Shown piece by piece: positions 17,430 through 28,614 of a stretch of DNA of 64,000 bases. Both the position numbers and the translations under genes were made by a program. The notes under the pieces were generated by a model. It did not search any database. It had not been told where the DNA came from and saw nothing but the letters and a program-made list of their open reading frames with translations. This stretch comes from Georgenia sp. SYP-B2076 (GTDB lineage: Bacteria > Actinomycetota > Actinomycetes > Actinomycetales > Actinomycetaceae). The stretch covers positions 62,001 through 126,000 of the forward strand of contig NZ_RXOZ01000037.1 in the NCBI RefSeq assembly GCF_003991205.1, given 5' to 3'. Numbering within the stretch: position 1 is the stretch's first letter; every line of letters starts with the position of its first letter.

Positions 17430-18566
17430 ATGAGCACCCCGACCCCGGACCGTTCCCCCGCTGGGGCGGCCGGTCCGCGCGGCGATCGCCGGCGCCCGTG
17501 GCGGCGTGGGCGGGTGGGCGTGGCGTTCGTCGTCGGCGTGGCGCTGGCGCTCGCCGCCTGCTCGCCGTCGACCCCGGAGCCAGAGCCGTCGACGACGACG
17601 ACCCCGGCCGTGGATCTCGCGAAGAAGGCGCGGCCCGCGCCGCTGCCCGCGCGGTGGCCGCTGACGGGCGTGGCCGGGGAGGTCACCCCCCGCCCGGCGC
17701 TCTCGGTCAAGATCGAGAACTCGGCGGCGGCGCGCCCGCAGACGGGCCTCGAGGACGCGGACGTCGTCTGGGAGGAGATGGTCGAGGGTGGGATCACGCG
17801 GTTCAACGCCGTCTACCACTCCGCCGTCCCGGACGTGCTCGGGCCGGTGCGGTCGGTGCGTCCGATGGACGCGGCCATCTCGGGCCCGCTCGGCGGGGTG
17901 ATGGCCTTCTCCGGCGGGCAGCCCCAGTTCGTGCAGCAGATCCGCGACGCCGGCCTGCAGGTCCTCAGCAACGACGAGGGCGTCCGCGGGCTGTACCGGG
18001 TGAAGTTCAGGCGCGCGCCGCACAACGTCTACGGCTCCGGCCCCGACCTCCTCGCCCAGGCGGACGGCGCGCACAGCGCGCCGCCGGCGGAACAGCTGCG
18101 TCACGCCTGGGATGCGGCGTCCGCGAGCGCGGTGAAGGCGGGGACGCCGGCGTCGAGGATCGTCCTGGCGTTCCCCAGCGCCGCGCCAGGGTGGACCTGG
18201 GACGGGGCGGCAGACGCCGGCCGCGGCGGCGGGCCGGGCGTCTGGGCACGCGACGAGCGCGGCGCCGCGCAGGTCTCCGCCGACGGTGTGCGCATCGTGG
18301 CCACGAACGTCGTGGTGCTGCGCGTCCAGGTGGTCGACACGGGCGCCCGCGACCCCGCGGGCCTCCCGGTCCCGGAGACGGTCCTCACCGGCAACGGACA
18401 GGCCTTGGTCGCCACCGGCGGCAAGGTCCTGGAGGGCACCTGGTCCAAGGCCGGCACGCGCGACCCGCTCGCGCTCACCGCGGCCGACGGCACCCCGCTC
18501 ACGATCGCTCCGGGGAACACGTGGATCGAGCTCGTGCCGGTCAACGGCGGCGTGACGGTCCAGTAG
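17430..18566 (+). CDS. DUF3048 domain lipoprotein
   Basis: A 378-residue exported lipoprotein. A basic leader and hydrophobic core end in a lipobox with cysteine near residue 44 (ALAACSPS), followed by a Thr/Pro-rich linker. The body shows DUF3048 features: LSVKIENSAAARPQTGLEDADVV and GITRFNAVYHS near 90-130, and GPVRSVRP. The C-terminal half matches the DUF3048_C partner domain. Related YerB proteins are of unknown function, probably at the cell surface. It is divergent from menE and convergent with menB. Confidence 0.85.
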   Translation: MSTPTPDRSPAGAAGPRGDRRRPWRRGRVGVAFVVGVALALAACSPSTPEPEPSTTTTPAVDLAKKARPAPLPARWPLTGVAGEVTPRPALSVKIENSAAARPQTGLEDADVVWEEMVEGGITRFNAVYHSAVPDVLGPVRSVRPMDAAISGPLGGVMAFSGGQPQFVQQIRDAGLQVLSNDEGVRGLYRVKFRRAPHNVYGSGPDLLAQADGAHSAPPAEQLRHAWDAASASAVKAGTPASRIVLAFPSAAPGWTWDGAADAGRGGGPGVWARDERGAAQVSADGVRIVATNVVVLRVQVVDTGARDPAGLPVPETVLTGNGQALVATGGKVLEGTWSKAGTRDPLALTAADGTPLTIAPGNTWIELVPVNGGVTVQ

Positions 18567-18620
18567 ACGGGGCCAGGGAGTCGGACCCCCACCGAGGAAC
18601 CCTCACACACATCATCACTG

Positions 18621-19589
18621 TCAGTAGTAGTACGGGAACGTCGACCAGTCCGGGTCGCGGCGCTCGAGGAAGGCGTCGCGTCCCTCGACCGCCTCGTCGG
18701 TCATGTACGCGAGGCGGGTGGCCTCGCCGGCGAAGACCTGCTGACCGGCCAGGCCGTCGTCGGCCATGTTGAAGGCGAACTTGAGCATGCGGATCGCCTG
18801 GGGCGACTTCGTGGCGATGATCCGCGCGTACTCGAGCGCCAGGGGCTCGAGGTTGTCGTGGTCGGTGACCTCGTTGACGACCCCCCACCGCTCGGCGTCC
18901 TCGGCCGAGTACTCGCGGGCGAGGAAGAAGATCTCCCGGGCGCGCTTGTCCCCGATCTGGCGGGCGAGGAGGCCCGACCCGTACCCGGCGTCGAAGGAAC
19001 CCACGTTGGCGTCCGTCTGCATGAACTTCGCGTGCTGCCGTGAGGCGATCGAGAGGTCGCACACCACGTTGAGGCTGTGGCCGCCTCCCGCGGCCCACCC
19101 GGGGACCGCCGCGATGACGACCTTGGGCATGGTGCGGATCAGCCGCTGGACCTCGAGGATGTGCAGGCGCCCTGCCCGTGCGGGGTCGATCTGCTCGCGG
19201 CGCTGGGCCACCGGCGCCTCGTCGTCTGCCCCCTCGGCCTCATAGCGGTAGCCGTCCCGGCCGCGGATGCGCTGGTCGCCGCCGGAGCAGAACGCCCAGC
19301 CGCCGTCCTTCGGGCTCGGGCCGTTGCCGGTGAGGATGACCGCGGCGACGTCGGAGGTCATCCGGGCGTGGTCCAGGGCGCGGTAGAGCTCGTCGACGGT
19401 GTGCGGGCGGAAGGCGTTGCGCACCTCGGGGCGGTCGAACGCGATGCGGACGACGGGCAGGTCGCGCTCCTCGGTGCCCGAGCGGTCGACCCCGCGGTGA
19501 TAGGTGAGATCGGTGAAGCTGAACCCGGCGACCTCCCGCCATGCCGTCGGGTCGAAGGTCTCGGACACGGGGGAGGGGATCTCGCTCAC
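18621..19589 (-). CDS. menB: 1,4-dihydroxy-2-naphthoyl-CoA synthase
   Basis: A 322-residue crotonase-family enzyme that cyclises o-succinylbenzoyl-CoA. The oxyanion and active-site segments are GPSPKDGGWAFCSGGDQR, PGWAAGGGHSLNVVCDLSIAS and QTDANVGSFDAGYGSG. The C-terminus FPYYY is typical of MenB, where it contributes to the neighbouring subunit. GTG 19589 has minus-strand TAGGGT 6 nt upstream and no ribosome site. Confidence 0.94.
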   Translation of the reverse strand: MSEIPSPVSETFDPTAWREVAGFSFTDLTYHRGVDRSGTEERDLPVVRIAFDRPEVRNAFRPHTVDELYRALDHARMTSDVAAVILTGNGPSPKDGGWAFCSGGDQRIRGRDGYRYEAEGADDEAPVAQRREQIDPARAGRLHILEVQRLIRTMPKVVIAAVPGWAAGGGHSLNVVCDLSIASRQHAKFMQTDANVGSFDAGYGSGLLARQIGDKRAREIFFLAREYSAEDAERWGVVNEVTDHDNLEPLALEYARIIATKSPQAIRMLKFAFNMADDGLAGQQVFAGEATRLAYMTDEAVEGRDAFLERRDPDWSTFPYYY

Positions 19590-19595
19590 GGCCTC

Positions 19596-19601
19596 ACCCT
19601 A
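19596..19601 (-). promoter_or_regulatory. Candidate leaderless -10 (TAGGGT) of menB
   Basis: Minus-strand TAGGGT ends 6 nt before the GTG start at 19589. It is the same arrangement as menE, menC, menF and menG. Confidence 0.45.
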
Positions 19602-19654
19602 ACTGCGGTGGCGACGCCCCCAGCGAGCCGGCCGTGCGCCGCCCGACTGCCGCG

Positions 19655-21430
19655 TCAGAAGGGTGGAGCGTCGTCGTCGCCCTCGCCCTCGCCGTCGTCG
19701 GCCGATCCGGAACGATCGGCCGGTGGAGGGACCGGCTCGGCGTCGCGCTTGCTGGCCCGCCAGGGGAGGACGGTGGTGGAGCCGTCGAGCTCTCGCCGGT
19801 ACGTGCGGCCGGTGAGGCGCGAGGTCCACTCGAACACGCCGTGGGCGAACTGCCGTACCCGGAAGTCGCCCATGGTCTTGATCAGGTGGTCCGTGTCGCA
19901 GGCCGCACCGAGGTTCGTCAGCGCGGTGGGTCCGCCGCGGCCGAACGGGATCGTGTGGTCGAGGTCGCAACGGCTGGCCGGGGTGCCGCAGCCGGGCAGC
20001 ACGCACGTGCCGTCACGCGCCCGCACGATCTCGGCGAGACCCAGCGGGACCCGGTAGCGGGTGCGGCCGACGTCGAGCACGGTGCCGCTGAGCGGGTCGG
20101 TGACGAGGCGTCTCCAGACGCCGCCCAGCGCCAGTGCACGGGCCGAGGCGGGGTCGATCGGGCCGTAGCCGTGGAGGTCGCCCGGTTCGCCGCCGCCCAT
20201 GAGCGTCGAGAGGGGCACCGTGACGTTGACCTGTACCGGCACCCCGCCCACGGTGCCGATGGGAAAGGTCTCGGCAGGCGCCGGACGGCGCTTCGGCCGT
20301 GGGCCGGACGCATCGGGACGGTCAGCCGGGTCCGCCGCGGCACCAGGTGCGGGGTCTGCGGCCACGACGGTGCCCGGCCGGCCCCCGATCCACCCTTGCA
20401 CCAGTGCGTCGGCCCCCACGGCGGCGAGGATGTCGGCGCGCAGCTGGTCGCTGGTCCTTCGGTCGCCGGCGTTCTTCGCCGAACGGGCCCCGGCATCGAG
20501 GGCCAGGTCGAGCGCGATCGCGTCCTCCGCCGGCAGCACGGCGAACATGGACGCCATGCCGTCCGGCAGGGCGCGCGGGTGGCAGACGCGTCGCTTGTCG
20601 CGTGCAGACCGGTGGCGCCGCTCGGCCTCGTGATGGTCGACGGCGATGAGTGCCCTGCTCAGGTCCCTCGTCAGCTGCCGGTGAGTCCGCCCCAGAGCGC
20701 CAGGGAGGACGACGTCCTCCACGGCGGTGCTCACCGGCAGCGGCAGGTCTTCGAGCGCCTTGGCGATGATCTGGGCCTTGCCCGGGTCGATCGCCCCGCG
20801 GCGGAGCGCTTCCCCGGTGGCCATGAGCGGGCCGGCGAGGAGGCTGCCGGTGCGCACCAGGGTCGAGGCCGCCTGTCGGCTGGTCCCCTGCCTCATCGCG
20901 ACTTCCGTGGCCACCACGAGGAGCGCGGTGTCGGCCGTATGGTCCCGGCTCGCCCGCTCGAGGAGCTCCGCGGCCGCCTCGCCGCGACGCGCATGGGCCC
21001 ACGCGAGCAGCCGGGACCAATGGGCGATGAGCTCGACGAGGTCGCCGGCGTCCTGGCCCTCCGGGTCGACTCCGTCGATGGTCTGGGCGAGGTCGAGCCC
21101 GACGAGCGGGGCTGCCGAGTCCAGGATGTCGCCGAGGCTGGCCGGATCGGCGAGCGGGGTGGGCGAGGTCGCGGCTACGGGGGCTGTGGGTGGTTCGGGC
21201 TCGGCCGGGGCCGTGGGGGTCTCCGGCGCCGCGACCACCTCAGGTGGTTCCGGCCGGACGGTCCGGGCGCGACGCGCCCCGTGGTGCCGCTTGCCGGGGT
21301 GGTCGACCGAGTGGCGGTGGAGGGCGGTGAGCATGAGGACCTCCAGCGGGCTGGGACGCTCGCCGGCCTCCGCCGGGGGCGCCTCCGCGGCGTCGTCCTG
21401 CGGTCCTGGGTTCCACACCATGTCGAACAT
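19655..21430 (-). CDS. DUF222 and HNH endonuclease domain protein (13E12-like)
   Basis: A 591-residue protein of the actinobacterial DUF222-HNH family, the group that includes the mycobacterial 13E12 repeat proteins. DUF222 spans roughly residues 90-400. The HNH domain is near 475-530 with CVLPGC, the DLDHTIPFGRGGPT core and CDTDHLIK, so metal and catalytic residues are intact. The tail is acidic. The nuclease role is inferred, and biological function is unclear in the family. It interrupts the men genes, carries a LexA-like box at its start and appears leaderless. Confidence 0.88.
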   Translation of the reverse strand: MFDMVWNPGPQDDAAEAPPAEAGERPSPLEVLMLTALHRHSVDHPGKRHHGARRARTVRPEPPEVVAAPETPTAPAEPEPPTAPVAATSPTPLADPASLGDILDSAAPLVGLDLAQTIDGVDPEGQDAGDLVELIAHWSRLLAWAHARRGEAAAELLERASRDHTADTALLVVATEVAMRQGTSRQAASTLVRTGSLLAGPLMATGEALRRGAIDPGKAQIIAKALEDLPLPVSTAVEDVVLPGALGRTHRQLTRDLSRALIAVDHHEAERRHRSARDKRRVCHPRALPDGMASMFAVLPAEDAIALDLALDAGARSAKNAGDRRTSDQLRADILAAVGADALVQGWIGGRPGTVVAADPAPGAAADPADRPDASGPRPKRRPAPAETFPIGTVGGVPVQVNVTVPLSTLMGGGEPGDLHGYGPIDPASARALALGGVWRRLVTDPLSGTVLDVGRTRYRVPLGLAEIVRARDGTCVLPGCGTPASRCDLDHTIPFGRGGPTALTNLGAACDTDHLIKTMGDFRVRQFAHGVFEWTSRLTGRTYRRELDGSTTVLPWRASKRDAEPVPPPADRSGSADDGEGEGDDDAPPF

Positions 21431-21438
21431 ACGTACAA
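21423..21438. promoter_or_regulatory. LexA/SOS-box-like site over the DUF222 start
   Basis: On the minus strand TTGTACGTATGTTCGA matches the mycobacterial SOS consensus core GAACRNRYGTTYG with one mismatch. It covers the predicted transcription start and first codon. Some mycobacterial 13E12-family genes are LexA-regulated, which supports the reading. Confidence 0.5.
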
Positions 21439-21465
21439 ACTACCGACATGTGACACACCGCACAA
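21437..21465 (-). promoter_or_regulatory. Promoter of the DUF222-HNH gene
   Basis: Minus-strand TTGTGC (21465-21460) and TAGTTT (21442-21437) are separated by 17 nt. The -10 ends 6 nt before the ATG at 21430, predicting a leaderless transcript. Confidence 0.55.
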
Positions 21466-21557
21466 GGGTCTAGGCGCACCGTGTGGATGCCGAGCCTGCT
21501 GCGCTGCTGACCGCCCCTCGAGGTGGCGGAGGTGCCCGCAGTTCGGCGGCCCGCTAC

Positions 21558-21571
21558 GGTACGTCCGTACC
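21558..21571. promoter_or_regulatory. Candidate TetR operator before sugE
   Basis: GGTACGTCCGTACC has 6-bp perfect arms around a 2-bp centre, about 20 nt upstream of the sugE start. A TetR gene is the next gene in the operon, so autoregulation is plausible. Confidence 0.5.
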
Positions 21572-21591
21572 ACTATCTGAAGGAGATCATC

Positions 21592-21918
21592 ATGGCCTGG
21601 CTCATCCTCATCGGCTCGGGCGTCCTGGAGGCGGGATGGGCGCTCAGCCTCAAGGCCTCCGACGGGCTCAGCCGCCTCTGGCCCAGCGTGTCGTTCGTCG
21701 TGCTGACGGTCGTCAGCCTCCTGGGCCTCAGCTACGCACTGCGCACCCTCCCCGTCGGTACCGCATACGCGGTGTGGACGGGCATCGGGGCCAGCGTCAC
21801 GGCGGTGGTGGGCATGGCGGTCCTCGGCGAGAGCGTCTCAGTGCTCAAGCTCGTCTCCCTGGTCCTCATCGTCGCGGGGATCGTCGGCCTCAACCTCGCG
21901 GAGAACGCAGCCTCATGA
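21592..21918 (+). CDS. sugE: SMR family transporter, SugE/Gdx type
   Basis: A 108-residue four-helix small multidrug resistance protein. The essential membrane glutamate is E13 ([12 protein letters not shown]). The sequence resembles the guanidinium-exporter (Gdx/SugE) branch: [17 protein letters not shown] and [20 protein letters not shown] precedes the ATG. Gdx proteins exchange guanidinium for protons; some SugE relatives export quaternary ammonium compounds. No guanidine riboswitch is evident upstream, so control is probably by the adjoining TetR protein. Confidence 0.9.
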   Translation: MAWLILIGSGVLEAGWALSLKASDGLSRLWPSVSFVVLTVVSLLGLSYALRTLPVGTAYAVWTGIGASVTAVVGMAVLGESVSVLKLVSLVLIVAGIVGLNLAENAAS

Positions 21919-22499
21919 CCGTGGGCTCCAAGGGGGAGCGCCGGCGGAGCGCCCTCGTCGAGGCGGCGGCCGCCATCGTGCTCGCCGAGGGGCCGGCCGC
22001 GGTCACCCACCGGGCCGTAGCCCAGCGCGCGGGCTGCTCACTCTCTGCCACCACCTACTACTTCGGGGGGCTGGAGGACCTGCTCGGCGCCGCCGGGAGC
22101 CTCCTCGTGGGTCGCTGGGCCGAGCAGGCCGAGCGGGTGCTCGACCGGCTCCGCACGCCGGGCCCCACTGGCGCCGGTCGCCCGCCCGACCGGCCCACCG
22201 ACGTGCCCGCGCCGGAGATCGCCGCGGCCGTGCTCGACGCGCTGCTGCCCGGCCCCGGCCAGGTCCGGGGCCACTACCAGCAGCTCCTCGCCGCAGGCGG
22301 CACGCCCGCCGTCGCCCGCGCCTACCGTGCCGGCCGCGAGCGCCTCGACGCGGCCGTCGGCGGGATCCTCACGCTCCTGGGCAGCCGATGCCCCCCGGCG
22401 CTCGCGGTCGCCGTGGTCGACGGCGCGGTGGTGAGCGCCCTGAGCGAGGGCGGCGACGTCCGCAAGACGGCCACCGACCTGCTGGGACACGTCGTGTAG
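21915..22499 (+). CDS. TetR family transcriptional regulator
   Basis: A 194-residue one-component repressor. The N-terminal helix-turn-helix [20 protein letters not shown] is near residues 29-48. The ligand-binding C-terminal half is Ala/Leu-rich and not assignable to a subfamily. Its ATG overlaps the sugE stop, so the pair is co-translated and it most likely regulates sugE through the palindrome at 21558-21571. Confidence 0.88.
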   Translation: MTVGSKGERRRSALVEAAAAIVLAEGPAAVTHRAVAQRAGCSLSATTYYFGGLEDLLGAAGSLLVGRWAEQAERVLDRLRTPGPTGAGRPPDRPTDVPAPEIAAAVLDALLPGPGQVRGHYQQLLAAGGTPAVARAYRAGRERLDAAVGGILTLLGSRCPPALAVAVVDGAVVSALSEGGDVRKTATDLLGHVV

Positions 22500-22510
22500 G
22501 TGCGGCCTCC

Positions 22511-22516
22511 TATCCT
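22511..22516 (+). promoter_or_regulatory. Candidate leaderless -10 (TATCCT) of menC
   Basis: TATCCT ends 7 nt before the ATG at 22524, with no ribosome site in between. Confidence 0.45.
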
Positions 22517-22523
22517 GGCCACC

Positions 22524-23513
22524 ATGTCCGCCACGCTCGCCGCCCGACACCTCCCGCAGGTTCGCGCCGTCTACTCGACGCCCCTTCGCACCCGGTTCCG
22601 TGGGATCACGGTGCGCGACGGCGTGCTGCTGCGCGGCGACGCCGGCTGGGGCGAGGTCTCGCCCTTCTGGGACTACGGCGCCGCGGAGTCCGCCGCCTGG
22701 CTGCGCGCGGGCCTCGAGGCCGCGGAAGAAGGCTGGCCGCCGGCCGTCCGGGCCAGCGTCCCGGTCAACGTGACCGTCCCCGCCGTCGGCCCCGAGCAGG
22801 CCGCCCGGATCGTCCTCGGCTCCGGCGGGTGCATGACGGCGAAGGTCAAGGTCGCGGAGCCGGGCCAGTCCCTGGGCGACGAGCAGGCCCGGCTCGAGGC
22901 CGTGCGCGACGCCCTCGGCCCAGAGGGCAAGATCCGGGTCGACGCGAACGCCGCCTGGGACCTGGAGACGGCGACGTCGCGGCTGGGCCACCTCGACCGC
23001 GCGGCCGGCGGCCTCGAGTACGCCGAGCAGCCGTGCGCCGCCGTCGCCGATCTCGCGGCCCTCCGCCGGCGGACCGATGTGCTCATCGCCGCGGACGAGT
23101 CGATCAGGCGTGCCGAGGATCCGCTCGCCGTGCGCCGGGCCGAGGCCGCGGACGTCGTCGTCCTCAAGGTCCAGCCCCTCGGCGGCGTGCGCGCGTGCCT
23201 GCGCCTGGCCGAGGAGATCCAGCTTCCCGTGGTCGTCAGCTCGGCACTGGAGAGCTCCGTCGGGATCGCGGCCGGCCTCGCGCTCGCGGCGGCGCTGCCG
23301 GACCTGCCGTACGCCTGCGGGCTCGCCACCGTGCACCTGCTCGAGCGCGACACCGTCCCCGACCCCCTGTTGCCCGTGGACGGCCGGATCGGGGTGCGCC
23401 GCCCCGCGCCGACGCCGCAGACACTCGCGTCCGCGCGCGCCGGCGGCGACGTCGCCGTGCGGTGGGACGACCGTCTGTCCGAGATGGCCGGCCACCTCGG
23501 AGCAGGTCGATGA
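22524..23513 (+). CDS. menC: o-Succinylbenzoate synthase
   Basis: A 329-residue enolase-superfamily dehydratase that converts SHCHC to o-succinylbenzoate. The catalytic KxK is in TAKVKV (K106 and K108). The metal ligands are in [15 protein letters not shown] and AADES. The second lysine is in [13 protein letters not shown] 22524 was preferred over the in-frame GTG at 22500 because of the -10 just before it. The stop overlaps the menD ATG. Confidence 0.92.
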   Translation: MSATLAARHLPQVRAVYSTPLRTRFRGITVRDGVLLRGDAGWGEVSPFWDYGAAESAAWLRAGLEAAEEGWPPAVRASVPVNVTVPAVGPEQAARIVLGSGGCMTAKVKVAEPGQSLGDEQARLEAVRDALGPEGKIRVDANAAWDLETATSRLGHLDRAAGGLEYAEQPCAAVADLAALRRRTDVLIAADESIRRAEDPLAVRRAEAADVVVLKVQPLGGVRACLRLAEEIQLPVVVSSALESSVGIAAGLALAAALPDLPYACGLATVHLLERDTVPDPLLPVDGRIGVRRPAPTPQTLASARAGGDVAVRWDDRLSEMAGHLGAGR

Positions 23514-25276
23514 GCGCGAGCATCGGCGACGGCGCCGCGGTTGAGCCCTCGACGGCGACCGCGCACCAGCTCGTGACCGCACTCGTGGCGCACGGGGTGC
23601 GCGACGTCGTCCTGGCCCCCGGCTCGCGCAGCGCCCCGCTCGCCTACGCGCTGCAGGCGGCCGAGGACGCCGGGTGGCTGCGCCTGCACGTGCGTGTCGA
23701 CGAGCGCGTCGCCGGCTTCGTCGCCCTGGGCCTCGCGCGCGCCCCCGCCGAGGACGGGCGCGCCGCCGCCGAGGACGGGGGCGCCTGCCGCCCCGTCGCG
23801 GTCGTGACCACCTCCGGGACCGCCGTCGCGAACCTGCACCCCGCGGTGCTCGAGGCCTCCCACTCGGGAGCGCCGCTCGTCGTGCTCAGCGCCGACCGCC
23901 CGCACGAGCTGCGCGGCACCGGCGCGAACCAGACCACCGACCAGGTGGGCATCTTCGCCTCGGCGACGCGGTACGCCGTCGACCTGCCCGCCGGGGCCGC
24001 GGGCGGGTCCGCGCTGGACCAGGTCGTCACCAGGGCGCTCGCCGCCGCGCGGGGCCTGCGGTCGAACGACCCGGGCCCCGTGCACCTCAACGTCGCGCTG
24101 CGCGACCCGCTCGCCCCGGCGGCGCGGTGGCGCCCCGGGCGGCCGCCCGCCCCGCGCGACGTCGTGGCACCGGCGGGGCGCCCCGCCGCGGAGGCGCTGC
24201 GGCGGGGTCCGCGCACGGTCGTCGTGGCCGGGGACGGCGCGGGCCCCCGCGCCCGACAGCTCGCGGAGGCGGCGGGATGGCCGCTGCTGGCCGAGCCGAC
24301 CTCGGGCGCCCGTGCCGGGGACCACGCCATCGGCCCCTACCGGCTGCTCCTGTCCGAGCCCGCGCTCGGCGGCGCGATCGAGCGGGTCGTCCTGTTCGGC
24401 CATCCGACACTGTCCCGGCCGGTGAGCACGCTGCTCGCGCGCCCGGATGTCGAGGTGGTCGTCGTCGCCCCGCGGGGACTGTGGACCGACGTCGCGGGGA
24501 CGGCGGCCCGCGTGGTGGGCGACGTGCTGCCGCCCGCGGCGCGCGTCCCGGCGGACGCGGCCTGGCTGGACCGCTGGCGCCTGGCCGACCAGGCCGCGCG
24601 GGCCGCGATCGACAAGCTCGTGCTGGACGCCCGCCGGCCGCTGGACGGGCTCCTGCTCGCCCGTCGCGTCGCGGACGCGGCCGGCCGGCCCGGCGACGGA
24701 CCGGACATCCTGGTCCTCGGCTCCTCCAACACGGTGCGCGACCTCGACCTGGCCGCCGCGCCATGGGATGCGGCCGCGGCCCCGACGGTGCTCGCCAACC
24801 GCGGGCTGGCGGGCATCGACGGAACCATCGCCACGGCCACCGGCGTCGCTCTCGGCACCGGGCGGCCCGTGCGCGCGGTGATGGGAGACCTGACGTTCCT
24901 CCACGACGCCGGGGCGCTGCTGCGCGGCACGCTCGAGCGGGAGGTGGACCTGCAGGTGGTGGTGCTCAACGACGCCGGCGGCGGGATCTTCTCCACGCTC
25001 GAGCACGGGGCGCCGGAGCGGGCCGCCCAGTTCGAGCGGATCTTCGGCACTCCTCAGGCTGTGGACCTCGCGCAGCTCGCCACCGGCTACGGGGCGCGCC
25101 ACGTGCTCGTCGAGGACGGCGAGCAGCTGCGCGCCCTGTTCGCGGGTGCCATGCGGGGCCGCAGCGTCGTCGAGGTCCGGGTCGACAGGTCCGGGCTCAG
25201 GGCCGAACGAGGGCGGCTCGGGGCGGAGGTCGCCTCGGCCGTCGGCGGTGCGCTGCGCGGCGTGGCCGCCCGCTGA
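23510..25276 (+). CDS. menD: SEPHCHC synthase MenD
   Basis: A 588-residue thiamine-diphosphate enzyme that adds the succinic semialdehyde unit from 2-oxoglutarate to isochorismate. The N-terminal domain has [13 protein letters not shown] and the family-typical [17 protein letters not shown], where the glutamate activates ThDP. The C-terminal ThDP/Mg site is visible as [12 protein letters not shown] about 25 residues before [14 protein letters not shown]. It is translationally coupled to menC. Confidence 0.94.
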   Translation: MSASIGDGAAVEPSTATAHQLVTALVAHGVRDVVLAPGSRSAPLAYALQAAEDAGWLRLHVRVDERVAGFVALGLARAPAEDGRAAAEDGGACRPVAVVTTSGTAVANLHPAVLEASHSGAPLVVLSADRPHELRGTGANQTTDQVGIFASATRYAVDLPAGAAGGSALDQVVTRALAAARGLRSNDPGPVHLNVALRDPLAPAARWRPGRPPAPRDVVAPAGRPAAEALRRGPRTVVVAGDGAGPRARQLAEAAGWPLLAEPTSGARAGDHAIGPYRLLLSEPALGGAIERVVLFGHPTLSRPVSTLLARPDVEVVVVAPRGLWTDVAGTAARVVGDVLPPAARVPADAAWLDRWRLADQAARAAIDKLVLDARRPLDGLLLARRVADAAGRPGDGPDILVLGSSNTVRDLDLAAAPWDAAAAPTVLANRGLAGIDGTIATATGVALGTGRPVRAVMGDLTFLHDAGALLRGTLEREVDLQVVVLNDAGGGIFSTLEHGAPERAAQFERIFGTPQAVDLAQLATGYGARHVLVEDGEQLRALFAGAMRGRSVVEVRVDRSGLRAERGRLGAEVASAVGGALRGVAAR

Positions 25277-25465
25277 TCGGCCCCGCGCCCGGTGGCGCCG
25301 GGCGCGGGCCGGGGCCCGCGGCACCGGCGTCCGAACGCCGGCGCGGCGCCCGGGGACGGCTCGCGCCCGCGCCGACGGCGTCCCAGGATGTTCTCAGGAT
25401 TCGCCAAGGTGCCCGTCAGGTCGCTGGGGTTACCTGGTGGCACCAACAGGTACACGGAGGACACG

Positions 25466-27019
<1,554 letters not shown>

Positions 27020-27029
27020 CGGGGCGCGC

Positions 27030-27058
27030 TCAGCCGCGGCGGGTCACGCCGCGGCTGA
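27030..27058. terminator. 12-bp stem terminator after htrA
   Basis: TCAGCCGCGGCG (27030-27041) pairs perfectly with CGCCGCGGCTGA (27047-27058) around a 5-nt loop, 11 nt after the htrA stop. Confidence 0.7.
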
Positions 27059-27073
27059 CGGTCCGACGATCGG

Positions 27074-27115
27074 CCACCGCCACCGCCACCGCCACCGCCA
27101 CCGCCACCGCCACCG
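27074..27115. repeat. CCACCG hexanucleotide microsatellite, seven units
   Basis: Seven perfect head-to-tail CCACCG units occupy the gap between the convergent htrA and menF genes. The run is non-coding, so copy number could vary freely. Confidence 0.95.
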
Positions 27116-27177
27116 ACCCGGGGTCGGTGTGGGCCCTGGGGTGCCGGCGGCCCCCGGCGCAGCGGCGCCCGGGCGCC

Positions 27178-28560
27178 TCAGGGCCGCAGGGCCTCGCGCA
27201 TCGGGCTGAGCTTCGCCTCGGACTCGGCCAGCTCGGCCTCGGGGTCGGAGGCGGCCACGACGCCGCAGCCGGCGAACAGCCGCATCTCGCGCGGGTCGGC
27301 GGTGGAGATCTGCCCGGAGCGCAGGGCGATGCCCCACTCGCCGTCGCCGTCCGCCCCGATCCAGCCCACCGGACCCGCGTAGCGGCCGCGGTCCATCTTC
27401 TCGGCGCCGGCGAGGATCGCGGTGGCGTCCTTGGTCGGCGTCCCGCCCACCGCGGCGGTGGGGTGTAGGGCGGCGGCCAGCGCCAGGCTCGACGGCCCCA
27501 GCCCGTCCGCCCCGTGCGACGTGTAGGTGCTGGGGTGTCCCAGGGCCCCGTCCACCACGCCGGTGACGTCGCTGGCCAGGTGCATGACGTTGGGCAGGTG
27601 GAGGACGAAGGGCGCGTCGGGGACGTTGATGCTGGCGCAGTACGGCCGCAGGGCCCGGACGAGGGAGGCGACCGCGAGCTCGTGCTCCTCGAGGTCCTTC
27701 GACGACCGCGCGAGCTCGGCCGCGCGGCGCAGGTCGTCGGCGTCGTCGCCGGTGCGCTGGATCGTCCCCGCGAGGACGCGGCACGCGGCCAGTCCCTTCT
27801 CGCGGCGCACCAGCAGCTCGGGCGTGGCGCCGAGCAGGTGGTCGACGGCGAACGTCCAGCAGGCCGGGTAGTCCGCCGCGAGGTGACGCAGGAGGTGGCG
27901 CAGGTCCACCGGCGCCTCGGCGCGGGCGATCACGTCGCGCGCCATCACGACCTTCGCGACCTCGCCCGCCTTGATCCTCGCCACGACCTCCGCGACCGCC
28001 GTGCGCCACTCGCGGGTGGTGAGGGACCCGTCCGCGAAGGTCACCGCCCCGGGGGCGGTGACGGCGGTGGGGGTCGGCAGGGCGGGCGCGGTGACCGCGG
28101 CGGCGCTGTCATGGGCGGCGGAGACGGTCGTCAGCCAGCAGCGCCCGTCGCGGCGCCCGACGACGGTCTGGGGCACCACGAGCACGCCGCCCGCGTCCGA
28201 GTCGGCGGAGAAGGCGAAGGACCCGAAGGCCACGGCGCCCGTTCCCGGCAGCCCCACCTCATTCTCGACCGTCATCCGGGCGACGACGCGCGACCACTCG
28301 GCGTCGGCGGCGCGGATGCGCCCGGGCCCGTCGGTCTCGATGCGGAGCGCCTCGCCCCAGCCGACGAGGCCCTCGTCGCGCCGCACCCAGGAGAACGTGC
28401 GCACCGGGTCCGAGGACGGCAGCAGCGCGAGGAGGTCGGGCACGTCGTCGATCTCGACGGTGCGCACATGGAGGGCAGGGGAGGGCGCGCGGGCGGCGTC
28501 ACCGGGCTCGGGGCGGGGCTCGTGCACGCTCGTGGCGGCGCTCGGGTGGGTCGTGGGCAT
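27178..28560 (-). CDS. menF: Isochorismate synthase
   Basis: A 460-residue chorismate-utilising enzyme that feeds the menaquinone pathway. The C-terminal chorismate-binding domain (about 195-455) shows [35 protein letters not shown] and [14 protein letters not shown]. Isochorismate synthases for siderophores or salicylate share this fold. The context among menD, menG and menE makes a menaquinone role most likely. The ATG has minus-strand TATTGT 7 nt upstream and no ribosome site. Confidence 0.9.
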   Translation of the reverse strand: MPTTHPSAATSVHEPRPEPGDAARAPSPALHVRTVEIDDVPDLLALLPSSDPVRTFSWVRRDEGLVGWGEALRIETDGPGRIRAADAEWSRVVARMTVENEVGLPGTGAVAFGSFAFSADSDAGGVLVVPQTVVGRRDGRCWLTTVSAAHDSAAAVTAPALPTPTAVTAPGAVTFADGSLTTREWRTAVAEVVARIKAGEVAKVVMARDVIARAEAPVDLRHLLRHLAADYPACWTFAVDHLLGATPELLVRREKGLAACRVLAGTIQRTGDDADDLRRAAELARSSKDLEEHELAVASLVRALRPYCASINVPDAPFVLHLPNVMHLASDVTGVVDGALGHPSTYTSHGADGLGPSSLALAAALHPTAAVGGTPTKDATAILAGAEKMDRGRYAGPVGWIGADGDGEWGIALRSGQISTADPREMRLFAGCGVVAASDPEAELAESEAKLSPMREALRP

Positions 28561-28567
28561 CAGGCCC

Positions 28568-28608
28568 ACAATAGGCCCGGTGCGCACCGGCGGCGGACCT
28601 GGGATGAT
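28568..28608. promoter_or_regulatory. Divergent leaderless -10 elements (menF / menG)
   Basis: The 54-nt gap holds minus-strand TATTGT (28568-28573), 7 nt before the menF ATG, and plus-strand GATGAT (28603-28608), 6 nt before the menG ATG. The two start sites would be about 55 nt apart. Confidence 0.45.
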
Positions 28609-28614
28609 GGCGCC

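Noticed and set aside
21442-21591. Guanidine riboswitch before sugE
   Set aside because: I could not see the paired ACGR-loop hairpins of guanidine-II or the conserved ykkC core. The short palindrome and adjacent tetR explain control better.
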